From the NCBI GenBank assembly GCA_902168105.1, contig CABHOY010000036.1, forward strand, positions 1 through 64,000: a stretch of DNA of 64,000 nucleotides. The letters are read 5' to 3'. Position 1 is the stretch's first letter, and each line of letters starts with the position of its first letter. Made by a program: the position numbers and the translations under genes. This document shows, piece by piece, positions 53,688 to 61,858 of the stretch. The DNA is from an uncultured Flavihumibacter sp. GTDB taxonomy: Bacteria; Bacteroidota; Bacteroidia; Chitinophagales; Chitinophagaceae. The notes under the pieces are model-generated. The model was not told the DNA's origin, searched no databases, and saw only the letters and a program-made list of their open reading frames with translations.

Positions 53688-54695
53688 TTAGGATGAATAA
53701 TTTTGCAACATTGCTTTCGCTTCTGCTGCCATCTTTTCTGCCAGGTGCGCGGGCTGTAGAATTTTTACATTGGCCCCATAGCTAAGCAGTAACATCTGTA
53801 ATTCATGATTGATCACCACATTGAGGGAGATACGGCATTCTTTGTCGTTGTCCTTTTCAACCTGCTGTGAAGGATGGACAGGTTGTGACTTGATGTATTT
53901 ACCCTGCAGTGGTGTAAAGGCAAGTATTACTTTCTCCGGAGCGCCCAGCGGTACTGTAACGCCAATGGCATGCTGATAATAACTCGCATCATCAAAGTTC
54001 TTTTCATCGAATGTTTTGTTGGTAGGCCAGATATCAACGATCCTGTCCAGTGCGAATGTGAGCAATGTGCCGCCTTTCGCCTTCTGGCTTTTACCGATCA
54101 GGTAAAAACGGTACTGGTATTCACGCAGGTGATAAGGTTCTACCCAATGTTCCTTTGGTTCATTCCTGTCGAAGCTCTGATATGCAATACGTATTACTTC
54201 CCTTCCTTTGATCGCATCTACGATGAACGGGATGTGGGCGGCGCCCTTGTATTGTGTGGCACGGGCGAATTTTATCAACCCTTTGTGTTCCAATACTTCC
54301 CTGTTCTTTTTCAGGCTGGTGGCTATTTTCAGAATGGCGTCCTCAAACTGTACAATAACGGGTAGACTGCGAAATTGTTCCAGTATACCGATAGCGATCT
54401 CAAGTCCCTGCAGGTCTGCTTCATCTATCGGCAGGCTATTGATGGAATACGTATCATCTTCATAACGGTAGGTGCCTGTACTACGATCGTACAGGATGGG
54501 GGCATGATAATTCAGTTCGGGGTCATGACGCATATCCTGGATATCTTTCTGAATAGTACGTACGGAAATGGTAGCATCCATTTTCGCGGATACAAATTCA
54601 ATAAGATCTTCCAGGGTGGGTTTTCTCAAACGCTTGTTGCGTAAACGCTCGTCTATCCAGCGATAACGCGAAACAGCATCCTTGTTTTTAGGCAT
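53688..54695 (-). CDS. WYL-domain HTH transcriptional regulator
   Basis: The 335-residue protein has an N-terminal winged-helix region (SRYRWIDERLRNKRLRKPTLEDLIEFVSAKM, SVRTIQKDIQDM). A WYL domain follows (VIRIAYQSFDRNEPKEHWVEPYHLREYQYRFYLIG) and then a WCX-type C-terminus. WYL proteins sense nucleotides or nucleic acid and often repress neighbouring genes. Operonic position ahead of ade suggests it may respond to purines. The divergent gene at 54797 is another candidate target. Confidence 0.9.
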   Translation of the reverse strand: MPKNKDAVSRYRWIDERLRNKRLRKPTLEDLIEFVSAKMDATISVRTIQKDIQDMRHDPELNYHAPILYDRSTGTYRYEDDTYSINSLPIDEADLQGLEIAIGILEQFRSLPVIVQFEDAILKIATSLKKNREVLEHKGLIKFARATQYKGAAHIPFIVDAIKGREVIRIAYQSFDRNEPKEHWVEPYHLREYQYRFYLIGKSQKAKGGTLLTFALDRIVDIWPTNKTFDEKNFDDASYYQHAIGVTVPLGAPEKVILAFTPLQGKYIKSQPVHPSQQVEKDNDKECRISLNVVINHELQMLLLSYGANVKILQPAHLAEKMAAEAKAMLQNYSS

Positions 54696-54763
54696 GCATA
54701 GAAATATTTAGAGGATAAAAGTAGTTAAAATTCGCTACGCAAATTCTCTGCGTTTTGACCTAA

Positions 54764-54771
54764 TATCTTTG
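54764..54771 (+). promoter_or_regulatory. Possible -7 box of the gene at 54797
   Basis: TATCTTTG matches TAnnTTTG, 25 bp ahead of the ATG at 54797, in the 101-bp gap shared with the WYL regulator. The WYL protein could bind here. Confidence 0.4.
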
Positions 54772-54796
54772 TATCGTTATCAACAACGAATCGGTT

Positions 54797-55381
54797 ATGA
54801 AACAGACAAATACCGCTACAGTAACCACCTCGCAGGCCATCTCGGTTGGCCAGATCATCCTGGATGATACCAATTATTTAACCTTCTGGGGTCATATCCG
54901 GAAGGAAGATACCTGGCAACGTTGTGACTTTATCACTACCTACGAAGTGCTGAACACGATGTTACGCTATGTGCAGGATAGGAGTGATGCCGTGCAGATG
55001 ACCATCGTGCAGAAGCTGGAGAACATGGAACAGATCCCGGATATGATAGATCTGGAGCTGGAACTGGGTAAGGCGATCGTATTTGATAACATGAATTTCA
55101 GGTTAACCCGCCCGGGTCATCGCGAAGATGGTCACTGGGTAGAATATACAGATGGAGAATGTTACTATATAGAACAGGTAACCCCATTACCATCAGCAAA
55201 AGTGCCCCACTACGTCAGGAAAATAGACCACTGTATGGACATGCTTCACAAAAGCTATGAACTGTACCTGGGTTATATGGAACTGGATTTTGAAGAAGAG
55301 GCGGCACGTAAAAAAGCTGATCTGACCGACGATCTTAAGTATACCCTGGCATATTATGCTTGGAAAGAACGCACATTGTAA
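54797..55381 (+). CDS. Hypothetical protein, divergent from the WYL regulator
   Basis: The 194-residue soluble protein is acidic and helical in its C-terminal half (MDMLHKSYELYLGYMELDFEEEAARKKADL). It contains no motif I recognise; no signal or membrane segment is present. Its divergent placement from the WYL gene suggests regulation by it, as an inference. Confidence 0.65.
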   Translation: MKQTNTATVTTSQAISVGQIILDDTNYLTFWGHIRKEDTWQRCDFITTYEVLNTMLRYVQDRSDAVQMTIVQKLENMEQIPDMIDLELELGKAIVFDNMNFRLTRPGHREDGHWVEYTDGECYYIEQVTPLPSAKVPHYVRKIDHCMDMLHKSYELYLGYMELDFEEEAARKKADLTDDLKYTLAYYAWKERTL

Positions 55382-55527
55382 GTTATACCCTCTACTATCC
55401 TCATGAACCCTTGAAAGACCCCTGGTAACCCCGAAAACGACCCCGGTAACCCCTACGGTGTTGTGTTGCGCTTCATGTAAGCGTTATCCCTTATACCTTT
55501 TACATCCGGTTGTTTGTTTTAGCTCCG

Positions 55528-55565
55528 CCCCGCCTGATTTACAGGCGGGGAATTAATTTTTTCCA
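55528..55565 (+). terminator. Terminator after the gene at 54797
   Basis: A perfect 9-bp stem, CCCCGCCTG/CAGGCGGGG (55528-55550), is followed after a few bases by TTTTTT. It lies ahead of the peroxiredoxin promoter. Confidence 0.75.
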
Positions 55566-55605
55566 AAAAATAGTTGCAAAGTCTATAATATTTGTAGGAA
55601 AATCC

Positions 55606-55613
55606 TATTTTTG
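55606..55613 (+). promoter_or_regulatory. Possible -7 box of the peroxiredoxin gene
   Basis: TATTTTTG matches TAnnTTTG and lies 20 bp before the ATG at 55634. A TTTG at 55591 is too close to be the usual -33 element. Confidence 0.4.
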
Positions 55614-55633
55614 AATACTCTAAAAACTACCTT

Positions 55634-56269
55634 ATGAGCTTAAGATTAGGAGATATAGCACCAAACTTTCAGGCAAAGACGTCTCAGGGCGATGTTGATT
55701 TTTATGAGTACCTGGGTGATAGCTGGGGAGTTCTTTTTTCACATCCGGCAGATTATACTCCGGTATGTACTACAGAATTAGGCAGGACAGCACAGTTAAA
55801 GGAGGAGTTTGCAAAACGTAATGTAAAAGTACTGGCGCTGAGTGTAGATCCATTGGATAAACACCTGGGCTGGATCGGCGATATTAACGAAACACAGAAT
55901 ACCAACGTTAATTTTCCAATCATTGCTGACGAGGATAGGAAAGTTTCCGATCTTTACGACATGATCCACCCGGGTCAGTCAGAAACAGGTACCGTTAGGT
56001 CCCTGTTCATCATCGGTCCTGATAAGAAAGTGAAACTGATGATCACTTACCCGGCTTCTACAGGTAGGAACTTCATTGAGATTCTACGTGTTATCGATTC
56101 TCTGCAGCTGACAGCCAACTACAGTGTTGCTACGCCAGCTGACTGGAAAGATGGAGAAGATGTGATTGTGACAATGGCAGTGAAAACCGAGGATATTCCC
56201 GGACGTTTCCCTAAAGGTCACAAGGTCATCAAACCTTACTTAAGAACAACGCCTCAACCGAACAAATAA
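55634..56269 (+). CDS. 1-Cys peroxiredoxin (Prx6 type)
   Basis: The 211-residue peroxidase has the peroxidatic Cys45 in HPADYTPVCTTELG, and the Prx6-type C-terminal region PADWKDGEDVIVTMAVKTEDIPGRFPKG. No second Cys of the resolving type is seen, so an external thiol is needed. It reduces hydroperoxides. Two terminator-like hairpins follow. Confidence 0.94.
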   Translation: MSLRLGDIAPNFQAKTSQGDVDFYEYLGDSWGVLFSHPADYTPVCTTELGRTAQLKEEFAKRNVKVLALSVDPLDKHLGWIGDINETQNTNVNFPIIADEDRKVSDLYDMIHPGQSETGTVRSLFIIGPDKKVKLMITYPASTGRNFIEILRVIDSLQLTANYSVATPADWKDGEDVIVTMAVKTEDIPGRFPKGHKVIKPYLRTTPQPNK

Positions 56270-56313
56270 GCAGAGGCACTATTATAAGTGAGTCAATAAC
56301 AAGATATTCAATC

Positions 56314-56346
56314 AAAACCTGCACCGCCGTGTGTCAGGTTTTTATT
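56314..56346 (+). terminator. First terminator after peroxiredoxin
   Basis: AAAACCTG pairs with CAGGTTTT (56314-56342) around a 13-base loop, followed by T residues. Confidence 0.65.
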
Positions 56347-56383
56347 CATAAGAGTTTTTAATGGTTGGTTTTTGATTTTTACG

Positions 56384-56412
56384 AAACGGGGATTTCTCCC
56401 CGTTTTTCTTTT
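56384..56412 (+). terminator. Second terminator after peroxiredoxin
   Basis: A 9-bp perfect stem, AAACGGGGA/TCCCCGTTT (56384-56405), with a 4-base loop is followed by TTTTTCTTTTTT. Confidence 0.8.
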
Positions 56413-56560
56413 TTAACACCGTTAGGCGTCCTAATGTCAAGGGAGATATCCCTGGAATATACCAGTATAGGGAGTACTTAGTCCCCTTCAAGTCCACGTA
56501 TAAGGCATGTATGCGCCGTGTATAAGGCATATATAAGGCGTACATGGCCCTCTGAAAAGA

Positions 56561-56593
56561 GAAAAAAGCGACCCCCTTCCGGAAATCGCTTCT
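56561..56593 (-). terminator. Terminator of the rRNA-modification operon
   Basis: AAGCGA (56566-56571) pairs with TCGCTT (56586-56591) and the left A-run is a T-run on the minus strand. It lies about 23 bp past the stop of the last gene. Confidence 0.55.
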
Positions 56594-56615
56594 CAATATA
56601 TTGACTTATTATATT

Positions 56616-57359
56616 TTATAACACTAGCTCAGAACTCTGGCCGCTATTCTTGCGCAGCTGTGTCACAACCGCCTGAATATCCTTCGGCAAAGGCGCCTCA
56701 ATGATGTGCTCTTCTCCCTGCTGGTCCTTAAACTGCAGCTGCCAGGCGTGCAATGCCAGCCTGCTCAGTAATGGACGCTCTTCTTCAGTCCTTTTACCCA
56801 GTTTATAATTCTTCTTGATAGCTGACAGGAATACCGGTGCATCTGTGCCATACAGCTCATCCACGGCAATAGGATGCCCCAGGTGCTTCATATGTACACG
56901 GATCTGGTGAGTACGGCCTGTATGGATCTGCATTTTCACAACACTGTACAGTCCGAAGCTTTCTAATACCTCATAGTCTGTCAGGGCATTTTTTCCCTTC
57001 TTGTTCGTTACCATTTTACCCTTGATAACCGGGTGTTCCATGATCGCCTCATCTACACTGCCGGTAGGAGGGATCAGCTGACCGTTCACCAGTCCCTTAT
57101 AGAATTTCTTCACGTTACGGGTCTCGAACAGCTGGGAATAATACTTATGGGCTGCCTCGTTCTTAGCAAACAGGATTACGCCACTGGTATCCTTATCCAG
57201 GCGGTGTACCGTGAATATCTCGCCGTATTGCTTCTTCAGCAGGCCCTGGAGGGATTGGAGTTGGTTATCATGCCTGTCCGGAATGGTCAGCATACCGGCC
57301 GGTTTGTTTAAAATGACAAAATCCGGTGTCTCTTTTATGATGATCTCGTTAATACGCAT
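56616..57359 (-). CDS. RluA-family pseudouridine synthase
   Basis: The 247-residue enzyme isomerises uridine in structured RNA. The catalytic Asp55 is in FTVHRLDKDTSGVILFAK, with further motifs YEVLESFGLYSVVKM and TGRTHQIRVHMKHLGHPI. It lacks the N-terminal S4 domain found in RluC/RluD. The target (a site in 23S rRNA or tRNA) cannot be set. It follows the RluB-type gene by 3 bp. Confidence 0.9.
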   Translation of the reverse strand: MRINEIIIKETPDFVILNKPAGMLTIPDRHDNQLQSLQGLLKKQYGEIFTVHRLDKDTSGVILFAKNEAAHKYYSQLFETRNVKKFYKGLVNGQLIPPTGSVDEAIMEHPVIKGKMVTNKKGKNALTDYEVLESFGLYSVVKMQIHTGRTHQIRVHMKHLGHPIAVDELYGTDAPVFLSAIKKNYKLGKRTEEERPLLSRLALHAWQLQFKDQQGEEHIIEAPLPKDIQAVVTQLRKNSGQSSELVL

Positions 57360-57362
57360 AGA

Positions 57363-58967
57363 TTACTTAAAGTGCTTCAGCAAAATGATTTCTTTTTCAG
57401 TCAGGAAACGCCATCTACCACGATTGATGTTCTTCTTGGTAAGACCGGCGTACGTAACGCGGTCCAGCTTTTCCACTTCATACTCAAGATGTTCGAAAAT
57501 ACGGCGAACGATACGATTCTTGCCACTGTGGATCTCAATACCAACTTGTGTTTTGTCGCCTGCTTCCACCCAACCCAGGGCATCCACTTTAGCTACACCA
57601 TCTTCCAGTTCCACGCCAAACAGGATCTTTTCGAAGTCAGCTTTGGTCAACGGTTTATTCAGACCTACGTGGTATATTTTCTTAATATTATGCTTCGGAT
57701 GCGCCAGTTTCTGGGCCAGTTCGCCATCGTTGGTCAACAGCAGTAAACCGGAAGTATTTCGGTCCAGGCGTCCCACCGGATATACGCGCTGGTCTTCTGT
57801 AACAGCGTCTTCAACCAGCTCCATTACGGTTTTACGGCCTTCAGGATCGTCAGTAGTGGTGATATATCCTTTGGGTTTATTGAGCAGAATATATACCAGG
57901 TTCTTCTGAATGGTGATACGTTTGTTACTGATCGCCACATCGTCTTTTGCTGTCACTTTGAAAGCTGGTTCTGTTACCAGTTGACCATTCACGGTCACTT
58001 TACCTTCTTTCACATAATCAACCGCTTTTCTGCGGGAGCAAAGTCCGGAGTGGGCGATGTATTTGTTCAGTGGCATTTCGCCCGGAGCGTTACCGCTTTC
58101 TTCTTTTTTGGATTGCCTTTTATTGGATGGGGCGCTGTCGTCGCTATGTCGGGATTTCCTTACTGCGGATTTCCTGTCCTGTTTATCAGCGAAGCGCTCG
58201 TTGGTAGAATCGAAATATTTTTTGCGGTTAAATCCGCTGGGAGTAGAGCGTTCATCACGGCTACCGCCACGTTTGCCAGCTCCTGGTTTACGCTCGGAAG
58301 CACCATGGAAGGCGCTGTCGTCGCCTTGAGCCTGAGGGCGTTTGAAAGGCGTTCTGCCATTGGCTGTCTTGCGAACAGGCTCGATACGAGCTCTCCGGGC
58401 TGTTTTATCTCTTTCCGGGCGTTTGGTGCCTGGAATTTCTGATGATTCGTCTGTAGTACGTGCCGGGCGAGTGCGTGGTGTTTCTTCATCTTTACCCTTG
58501 CGGCTATCAGGGAAAGAGCGTTCAGGCCTGCCGCCGGCTTTATTGCCCGGACGGAAACTATCTCGTTCTTTTGGCTTACGGTCTGAAGAGAAAGAACGTT
58601 CAGGCCTGCCTTCAGTCCTCTTTGCCGGACGGCCATTATCATCATCTCCACGTTTGCGATCGCTCGGGAAGGGACGTTCGGTCCTCTTTGCCGGACGGCC
58701 ATTGTCGTCATCACCGCGTTTGCGGTCGCTGTGGAATGGGCGTTCAGTTCTTTTAGCCGGGCGGGCGTTGTCATCATCGCCACGTTTACGGTCGCTCTGG
58801 AAAGGACGTTCTGTCCTTTTAGCATCGCCGCGACCTGGGCGTGCATTATCATCATCACCGCGCTTGCGGTCTGAGGCGTTAAAACGCGACGTAGATTTAT
58901 TGGAGCTGCTGTTTTTATTTTCCTTGAAAGGGGAAAATCCTTTCTTAGCAGGTGTATTTTTTCTCAT
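57363..58967 (-). CDS. RsuA/RluB-type rRNA pseudouridine synthase with long charged repeat extension
   Basis: The 534-residue protein has a C-terminal enzyme of ~240 residues: an S4 domain (KYIAHSGLCSRRKAVDYVKEGKVTVNG) and a catalytic core with GRLDRNTSGLLLLT and HSGKNRIVRRIFEHL. The first ~290 residues are an Arg/Lys/Asp-rich disordered extension. It includes four copies of SDRKRGDDDN spaced 22-26 residues apart, then RPERSF units. Charged N-terminal extensions occur on Bacteroidota relatives, and such tails may bind rRNA. It follows rlmN by 34 bp. Confidence 0.9.
   Translation of the reverse strand: MRKNTPAKKGFSPFKENKNSSSNKSTSRFNASDRKRGDDDNARPGRGDAKRTERPFQSDRKRGDDDNARPAKRTERPFHSDRKRGDDDNGRPAKRTERPFPSDRKRGDDDNGRPAKRTEGRPERSFSSDRKPKERDSFRPGNKAGGRPERSFPDSRKGKDEETPRTRPARTTDESSEIPGTKRPERDKTARRARIEPVRKTANGRTPFKRPQAQGDDSAFHGASERKPGAGKRGGSRDERSTPSGFNRKKYFDSTNERFADKQDRKSAVRKSRHSDDSAPSNKRQSKKEESGNAPGEMPLNKYIAHSGLCSRRKAVDYVKEGKVTVNGQLVTEPAFKVTAKDDVAISNKRITIQKNLVYILLNKPKGYITTTDDPEGRKTVMELVEDAVTEDQRVYPVGRLDRNTSGLLLLTNDGELAQKLAHPKHNIKKIYHVGLNKPLTKADFEKILFGVELEDGVAKVDALGWVEAGDKTQVGIEIHSGKNRIVRRIFEHLEYEVEKLDRVTYAGLTKKNINRGRWRFLTEKEIILLKHFK
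58611..58874 (-). repeat. Tandem coding repeat in the RluB-type gene
   Basis: Four copies of a unit with consensus SDRKRGDDDN-x-RP-AKRTERPF (residues 32-119) are encoded. The period is 66 bp between the last three copies and 78 bp between the first two, where GRGD is inserted. Copy-number change here would keep the frame. Confidence 0.8.
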
Positions 58968-59001
58968 CTGTTAAATTTTGAAATTGTTTGCAGGAGGCTG
59001 A

Positions 59002-60045
59002 TCAACCTTTATTAGCCAATTGTCCGCAGGCGGCATCAATGTCTTTACCGCGGCTGCGCCGTAAGCGTGCATTTACCTTGTGCTTAGACAGGTAATCCAT
59101 GAATGCTTCGGCGACGTCCTCGTCCGGTTTCATGAAGCGGGCGTTGGAGATTGGATTATATTCAATAATGTTGACCAGATCTGCCGGTACCTGGCGGTAT
59201 ATACGGATCAGCTCATCGGCATCCTTTAAAGAGTCGTTAAAGTCTTTGAACAGGATATATTCGAATGAGATCTGGTTCTGTGTGGCTTTATAGAAGTAGT
59301 TTAGGGCTTCGATCAATACTTTCAGGTTATTGGTATCGTTGATCGGCATGATCTGGCTGCGTTTTTCATCATTCGCAGCGTGCAGGGAAAGCGCGAGGTT
59401 GAATTTCACCTTATCATCCCCAAGTTGGCGGATCATTTTGGCTACTCCTGCGGTAGATACCGTGATACGTCTTGGAGACATGCCCAGTCCGTCAGGAGAG
59501 GTGATGCGCTCGATGGACTGCAGTACGTTCTTGTAGTTGAGGAGGGGTTCTCCCATACCCATGTATACAATATTGCTGAGTTTCTTGCCATATGCCTCCA
59601 TCGCCTGTTGGTTCAGGAGGGCCACTTCATCATATATTTCATCGTAATCCAGGTTACGCTTACGGTCCATATAACCGGTTGCGCAGAATTTGCAGCTCAG
59701 GCTGCAGCCTACCTGGGAGGAAACGCAGGCGGTTTGCCGGGTATCCGTAGGTATCAGCACGCCTTCCACAAGATGACCGTCATGCAGGCGGAAACGGCTC
59801 TTAATGGTGCCGTCATTGCTGTGCTGGGTAGTATCTACTGTAAGCGCGGGAAGTGTGAAGTGCTGTTCTAATTTATTACGTAAGTCTTTGGAAATGTTGG
59901 TCATAGCATCAAAGCTGCCGGCGTGTTTCAGCCACAACCATTCATACACCTGTTTGGCGCGGAAGGGTTTTTCCTCTATTGACCCAAAATATTCCTGTAA
60001 TTCCGGTAAGCTGAGATGCCGGATATTTGTTTTGCCCGATTTCAT
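59002..60045 (-). CDS. rlmN: 23S rRNA (adenine2503-C2)-methyltransferase, radical SAM
   Basis: The 347-residue dual-specificity enzyme methylates A2503 of 23S rRNA and A37 of some tRNAs. The radical-SAM cluster is CSLSCKFC in SSQVGCSLSCKFCATGYM. The radical-SAM core has MGMGEPLLNYKNV and ALSLHAANDEKRSQIMP, and the C-terminal catalytic Cys is in DIDAACGQLA. It is the first gene of an rRNA-modification operon. Confidence 0.95.
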   Translation of the reverse strand: MKSGKTNIRHLSLPELQEYFGSIEEKPFRAKQVYEWLWLKHAGSFDAMTNISKDLRNKLEQHFTLPALTVDTTQHSNDGTIKSRFRLHDGHLVEGVLIPTDTRQTACVSSQVGCSLSCKFCATGYMDRKRNLDYDEIYDEVALLNQQAMEAYGKKLSNIVYMGMGEPLLNYKNVLQSIERITSPDGLGMSPRRITVSTAGVAKMIRQLGDDKVKFNLALSLHAANDEKRSQIMPINDTNNLKVLIEALNYFYKATQNQISFEYILFKDFNDSLKDADELIRIYRQVPADLVNIIEYNPISNARFMKPDEDVAEAFMDYLSKHKVNARLRRSRGKDIDAACGQLANKG

Positions 60046-60273
60046 TCCTGACCTTTAAATGAGATAATGTCTGCCTTACGGCAGTCGGTAGTAAGCTGCG
60101 AAGGTACGGTATTTTAATGCATTGACCATAATAAGGTACTTTGGACACATTTTTGGCCCCGGTTTCGGCCCTTCTTTTACGCTTCTTCTCTGCTTCGCCT
60201 TTATCTGACCTCTCAGATCATAAACAGTAAAAAAGGGTTCATTTTCCATATATCCGGCATTGATCCTTCGTTG
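60046..60273. other. Divergent intergenic region rlmN-thiolase (left part)
   Basis: No gene is seen. A minus-strand TACCTTCG (60099-60106) is a one-mismatch TAnnTTTG box about 55 bp ahead of rlmN. The right part is the palindrome described separately. Confidence 0.4.
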
Positions 60274-60361
60274 TATAGGCACTCTACGCCGTTATTACGC
60301 CGGTGTTTCTATATCGATCGATATAGAAACACCGGCGTAATAACGGCGTAGAGTGCCTATA
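60274..60361. repeat. 88-bp perfect palindrome without spacer
   Basis: Bases 60274-60317 are the exact reverse complement of 60318-60361; the centre is ATATCGA/TCGATAT. All 44 pairs match and symmetry ends immediately outside. It lies between divergent genes, where a terminator would not be expected. Palindromes this long are normally unstable in bacteria, so it is either a recent mobile-element footprint or an assembly product. Confidence 0.9.
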
Positions 60362-60500
60362 GCATATACGATGAACCGGAAATGAAGCACAGTTCAATGT
60401 CTGCAGAGATCCATACAGGCGGGCAGATCGTCCTGCATTGGTATTACCCTGCTTTCCCCTACATTTACACCCTTTATTAACCAAAGCAATCCACAAAGCA

Positions 60501-61703
60501 ATGCAAGCTGCTTATATAGTAGACGCTGTGCGTACCCCTATCGGCCGTTATGGCGGGGTGCTCAGTTCCGTAAGGCCTGACGATATGCTGGCTCATCTCA
60601 TAAGATCAATTCTTGAACGTAATCCAGGCCTCGATCCAGCTGGTATTGAGGATGTTATAGCAGGCGCCACCAATCAGGCGGGGGAAGATAACCGCGATGT
60701 GGCCAGGATGGCGGCTTTACTGGCCGGCTTACCGGTAACGGTACCAGGAAACACGGTCAATCGTCTTTGTGCTTCCGGTATGCAGGCCATCATGGATGCT
60801 GCCCGTGCTGTTATGTGTGGCGATGGGGACGTATTCCTGGCAGGAGGCGTAGAGAGCATGACCCGTGCACCATTGGTGATGCCGAAGGCTGACGGCGCTT
60901 TTAGCCGGAAAACAGAAATATACGATTCTACCATAGGCTGGCGCTTTACGAACAGCAAACTGGCTGACATGTATCACCCTTATTCCATGGGCGAAACAGC
61001 AGAGAATGTGGCCCGCCAATGGAATATCAGCCGGGAGGAGCAGGACCTGTTCGCTTATCAGAGCCAGTTGAAATACAAGCAGGCATATGCTGCGGGTAAA
61101 TGGTCTGCGGAGATCATTCCGGTGCCTGTCACCCCTAACAAACAAGGACAGGTGATCATTACTGATGATGAGCCGCCTCGCGAAACCTCTCTCGAGAAAC
61201 TGGCCGGCCTGAGACCAGCGTTTGCAAAAGATGGCAGCGTGACCGCAGGTAACTCTGCCGGTATCAATGACGGCGCTTCCGTAGTTCTGGTAGTGTCTGA
61301 ACAGGCTTTAAAACAATACAACCTTAAGCCACTGATGCAGATCAAAGCCATGGCAGTTGCCGGTGTAGATCCATCCATCATGGGCATAGGTCCGGTACCC
61401 GCTACGCAGAAAGCGCTTCGCCGTGCAGGGCTGACAGTTAATCAGCTGGACCTCGTCGAGTTGAATGAAGCGTTTGCTGTACAGTCACTTGCTTGCATTC
61501 GCGACCTGGGTCTCGATCTGGAGAAAGTCAATGTAAACGGCGGTTCCATTGCCATCGGACATCCGCTGGGTTGTACTGGTGCAAGGATCACAGCTACATT
61601 GATGCATGAGCTGCAACGCAGGCCTGGAGCGAAGTATGGCCTGACTACGATGTGTGTGGGAGTAGGCCAGGGATCTGCGATGATCTATGAGAATCTGATC
61701 TAG
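60501..61703 (+). CDS. pcaF: 3-oxoadipyl-CoA thiolase
   Basis: The 400-residue thiolase has the active-site Cys90 in GNTVNRLCASGMQAI, His in NEAFAVQS, and the second Cys in GHPLGCTGARITATL. The sequence RTPIGRYGGVLSSVRPDDM and ATNQAGEDNRDVARM closely follows PcaF/PaaJ (beta-ketoadipyl-CoA thiolase), the last step of aromatic-acid or phenylacetate breakdown. No other genes of those pathways are near, so a general acetyl-CoA acetyltransferase role is possible. The start at 60501 (MQAAYIVDAVRTP) excludes non-coding upstream codons to 60438. Confidence 0.88.
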   Translation: MQAAYIVDAVRTPIGRYGGVLSSVRPDDMLAHLIRSILERNPGLDPAGIEDVIAGATNQAGEDNRDVARMAALLAGLPVTVPGNTVNRLCASGMQAIMDAARAVMCGDGDVFLAGGVESMTRAPLVMPKADGAFSRKTEIYDSTIGWRFTNSKLADMYHPYSMGETAENVARQWNISREEQDLFAYQSQLKYKQAYAAGKWSAEIIPVPVTPNKQGQVIITDDEPPRETSLEKLAGLRPAFAKDGSVTAGNSAGINDGASVVLVVSEQALKQYNLKPLMQIKAMAVAGVDPSIMGIGPVPATQKALRRAGLTVNQLDLVELNEAFAVQSLACIRDLGLDLEKVNVNGGSIAIGHPLGCTGARITATLMHELQRRPGAKYGLTTMCVGVGQGSAMIYENLI

Positions 61704-61783
61704 TAATGTCATTTCTTAAATGAAATCGCCCAATAGTGATTCTTTTTAAAGACTAAGAGTACTCGTCTGAATAAGAATACGAC

Positions 61784-61825
61784 CGGACTAAGCTGGTAGC
61801 TGAAATATCGTTTAGTCCGTTTATA
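61784..61825 (+). terminator. Possible terminator after thiolase
   Basis: CGGACTAA (61784-61791) pairs with TTAGTCCG (61812-61819), followed by TTTAT. The 20-base loop is large, so it is only a candidate. Confidence 0.45.
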
Positions 61826-61858
61826 ACCTATGCCAGCGCTAATAATAAAGCGTATTTA

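Noticed and set aside
55418..55453. Two copies of a GACCCC(T)GGTAACCCC unit before the peroxiredoxin gene
   Set aside because: Only two short, imperfect copies in a C-rich stretch; could be chance and no associated structure was found.
56342..56596. 84-aa minus-strand open frame after peroxiredoxin
   Set aside because: It covers two plus-strand terminators, part of a minus-strand terminator and short TATAAGGC repeats (56499, 56521, 56532). Its composition looks like translated non-coding DNA, and no family features are seen.
58342..58974. 210-aa plus-strand open frame opposite the RluB-type gene
   Set aside because: It is the antisense reading of the charged tandem repeat; its apparent repeats merely mirror SDRKRGDDDN.
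60284..60496. 70-aa minus-strand open frame across the palindrome
   Set aside because: It runs through the 88-bp perfect palindrome and has no protein-like features; the palindrome explains the open frame.
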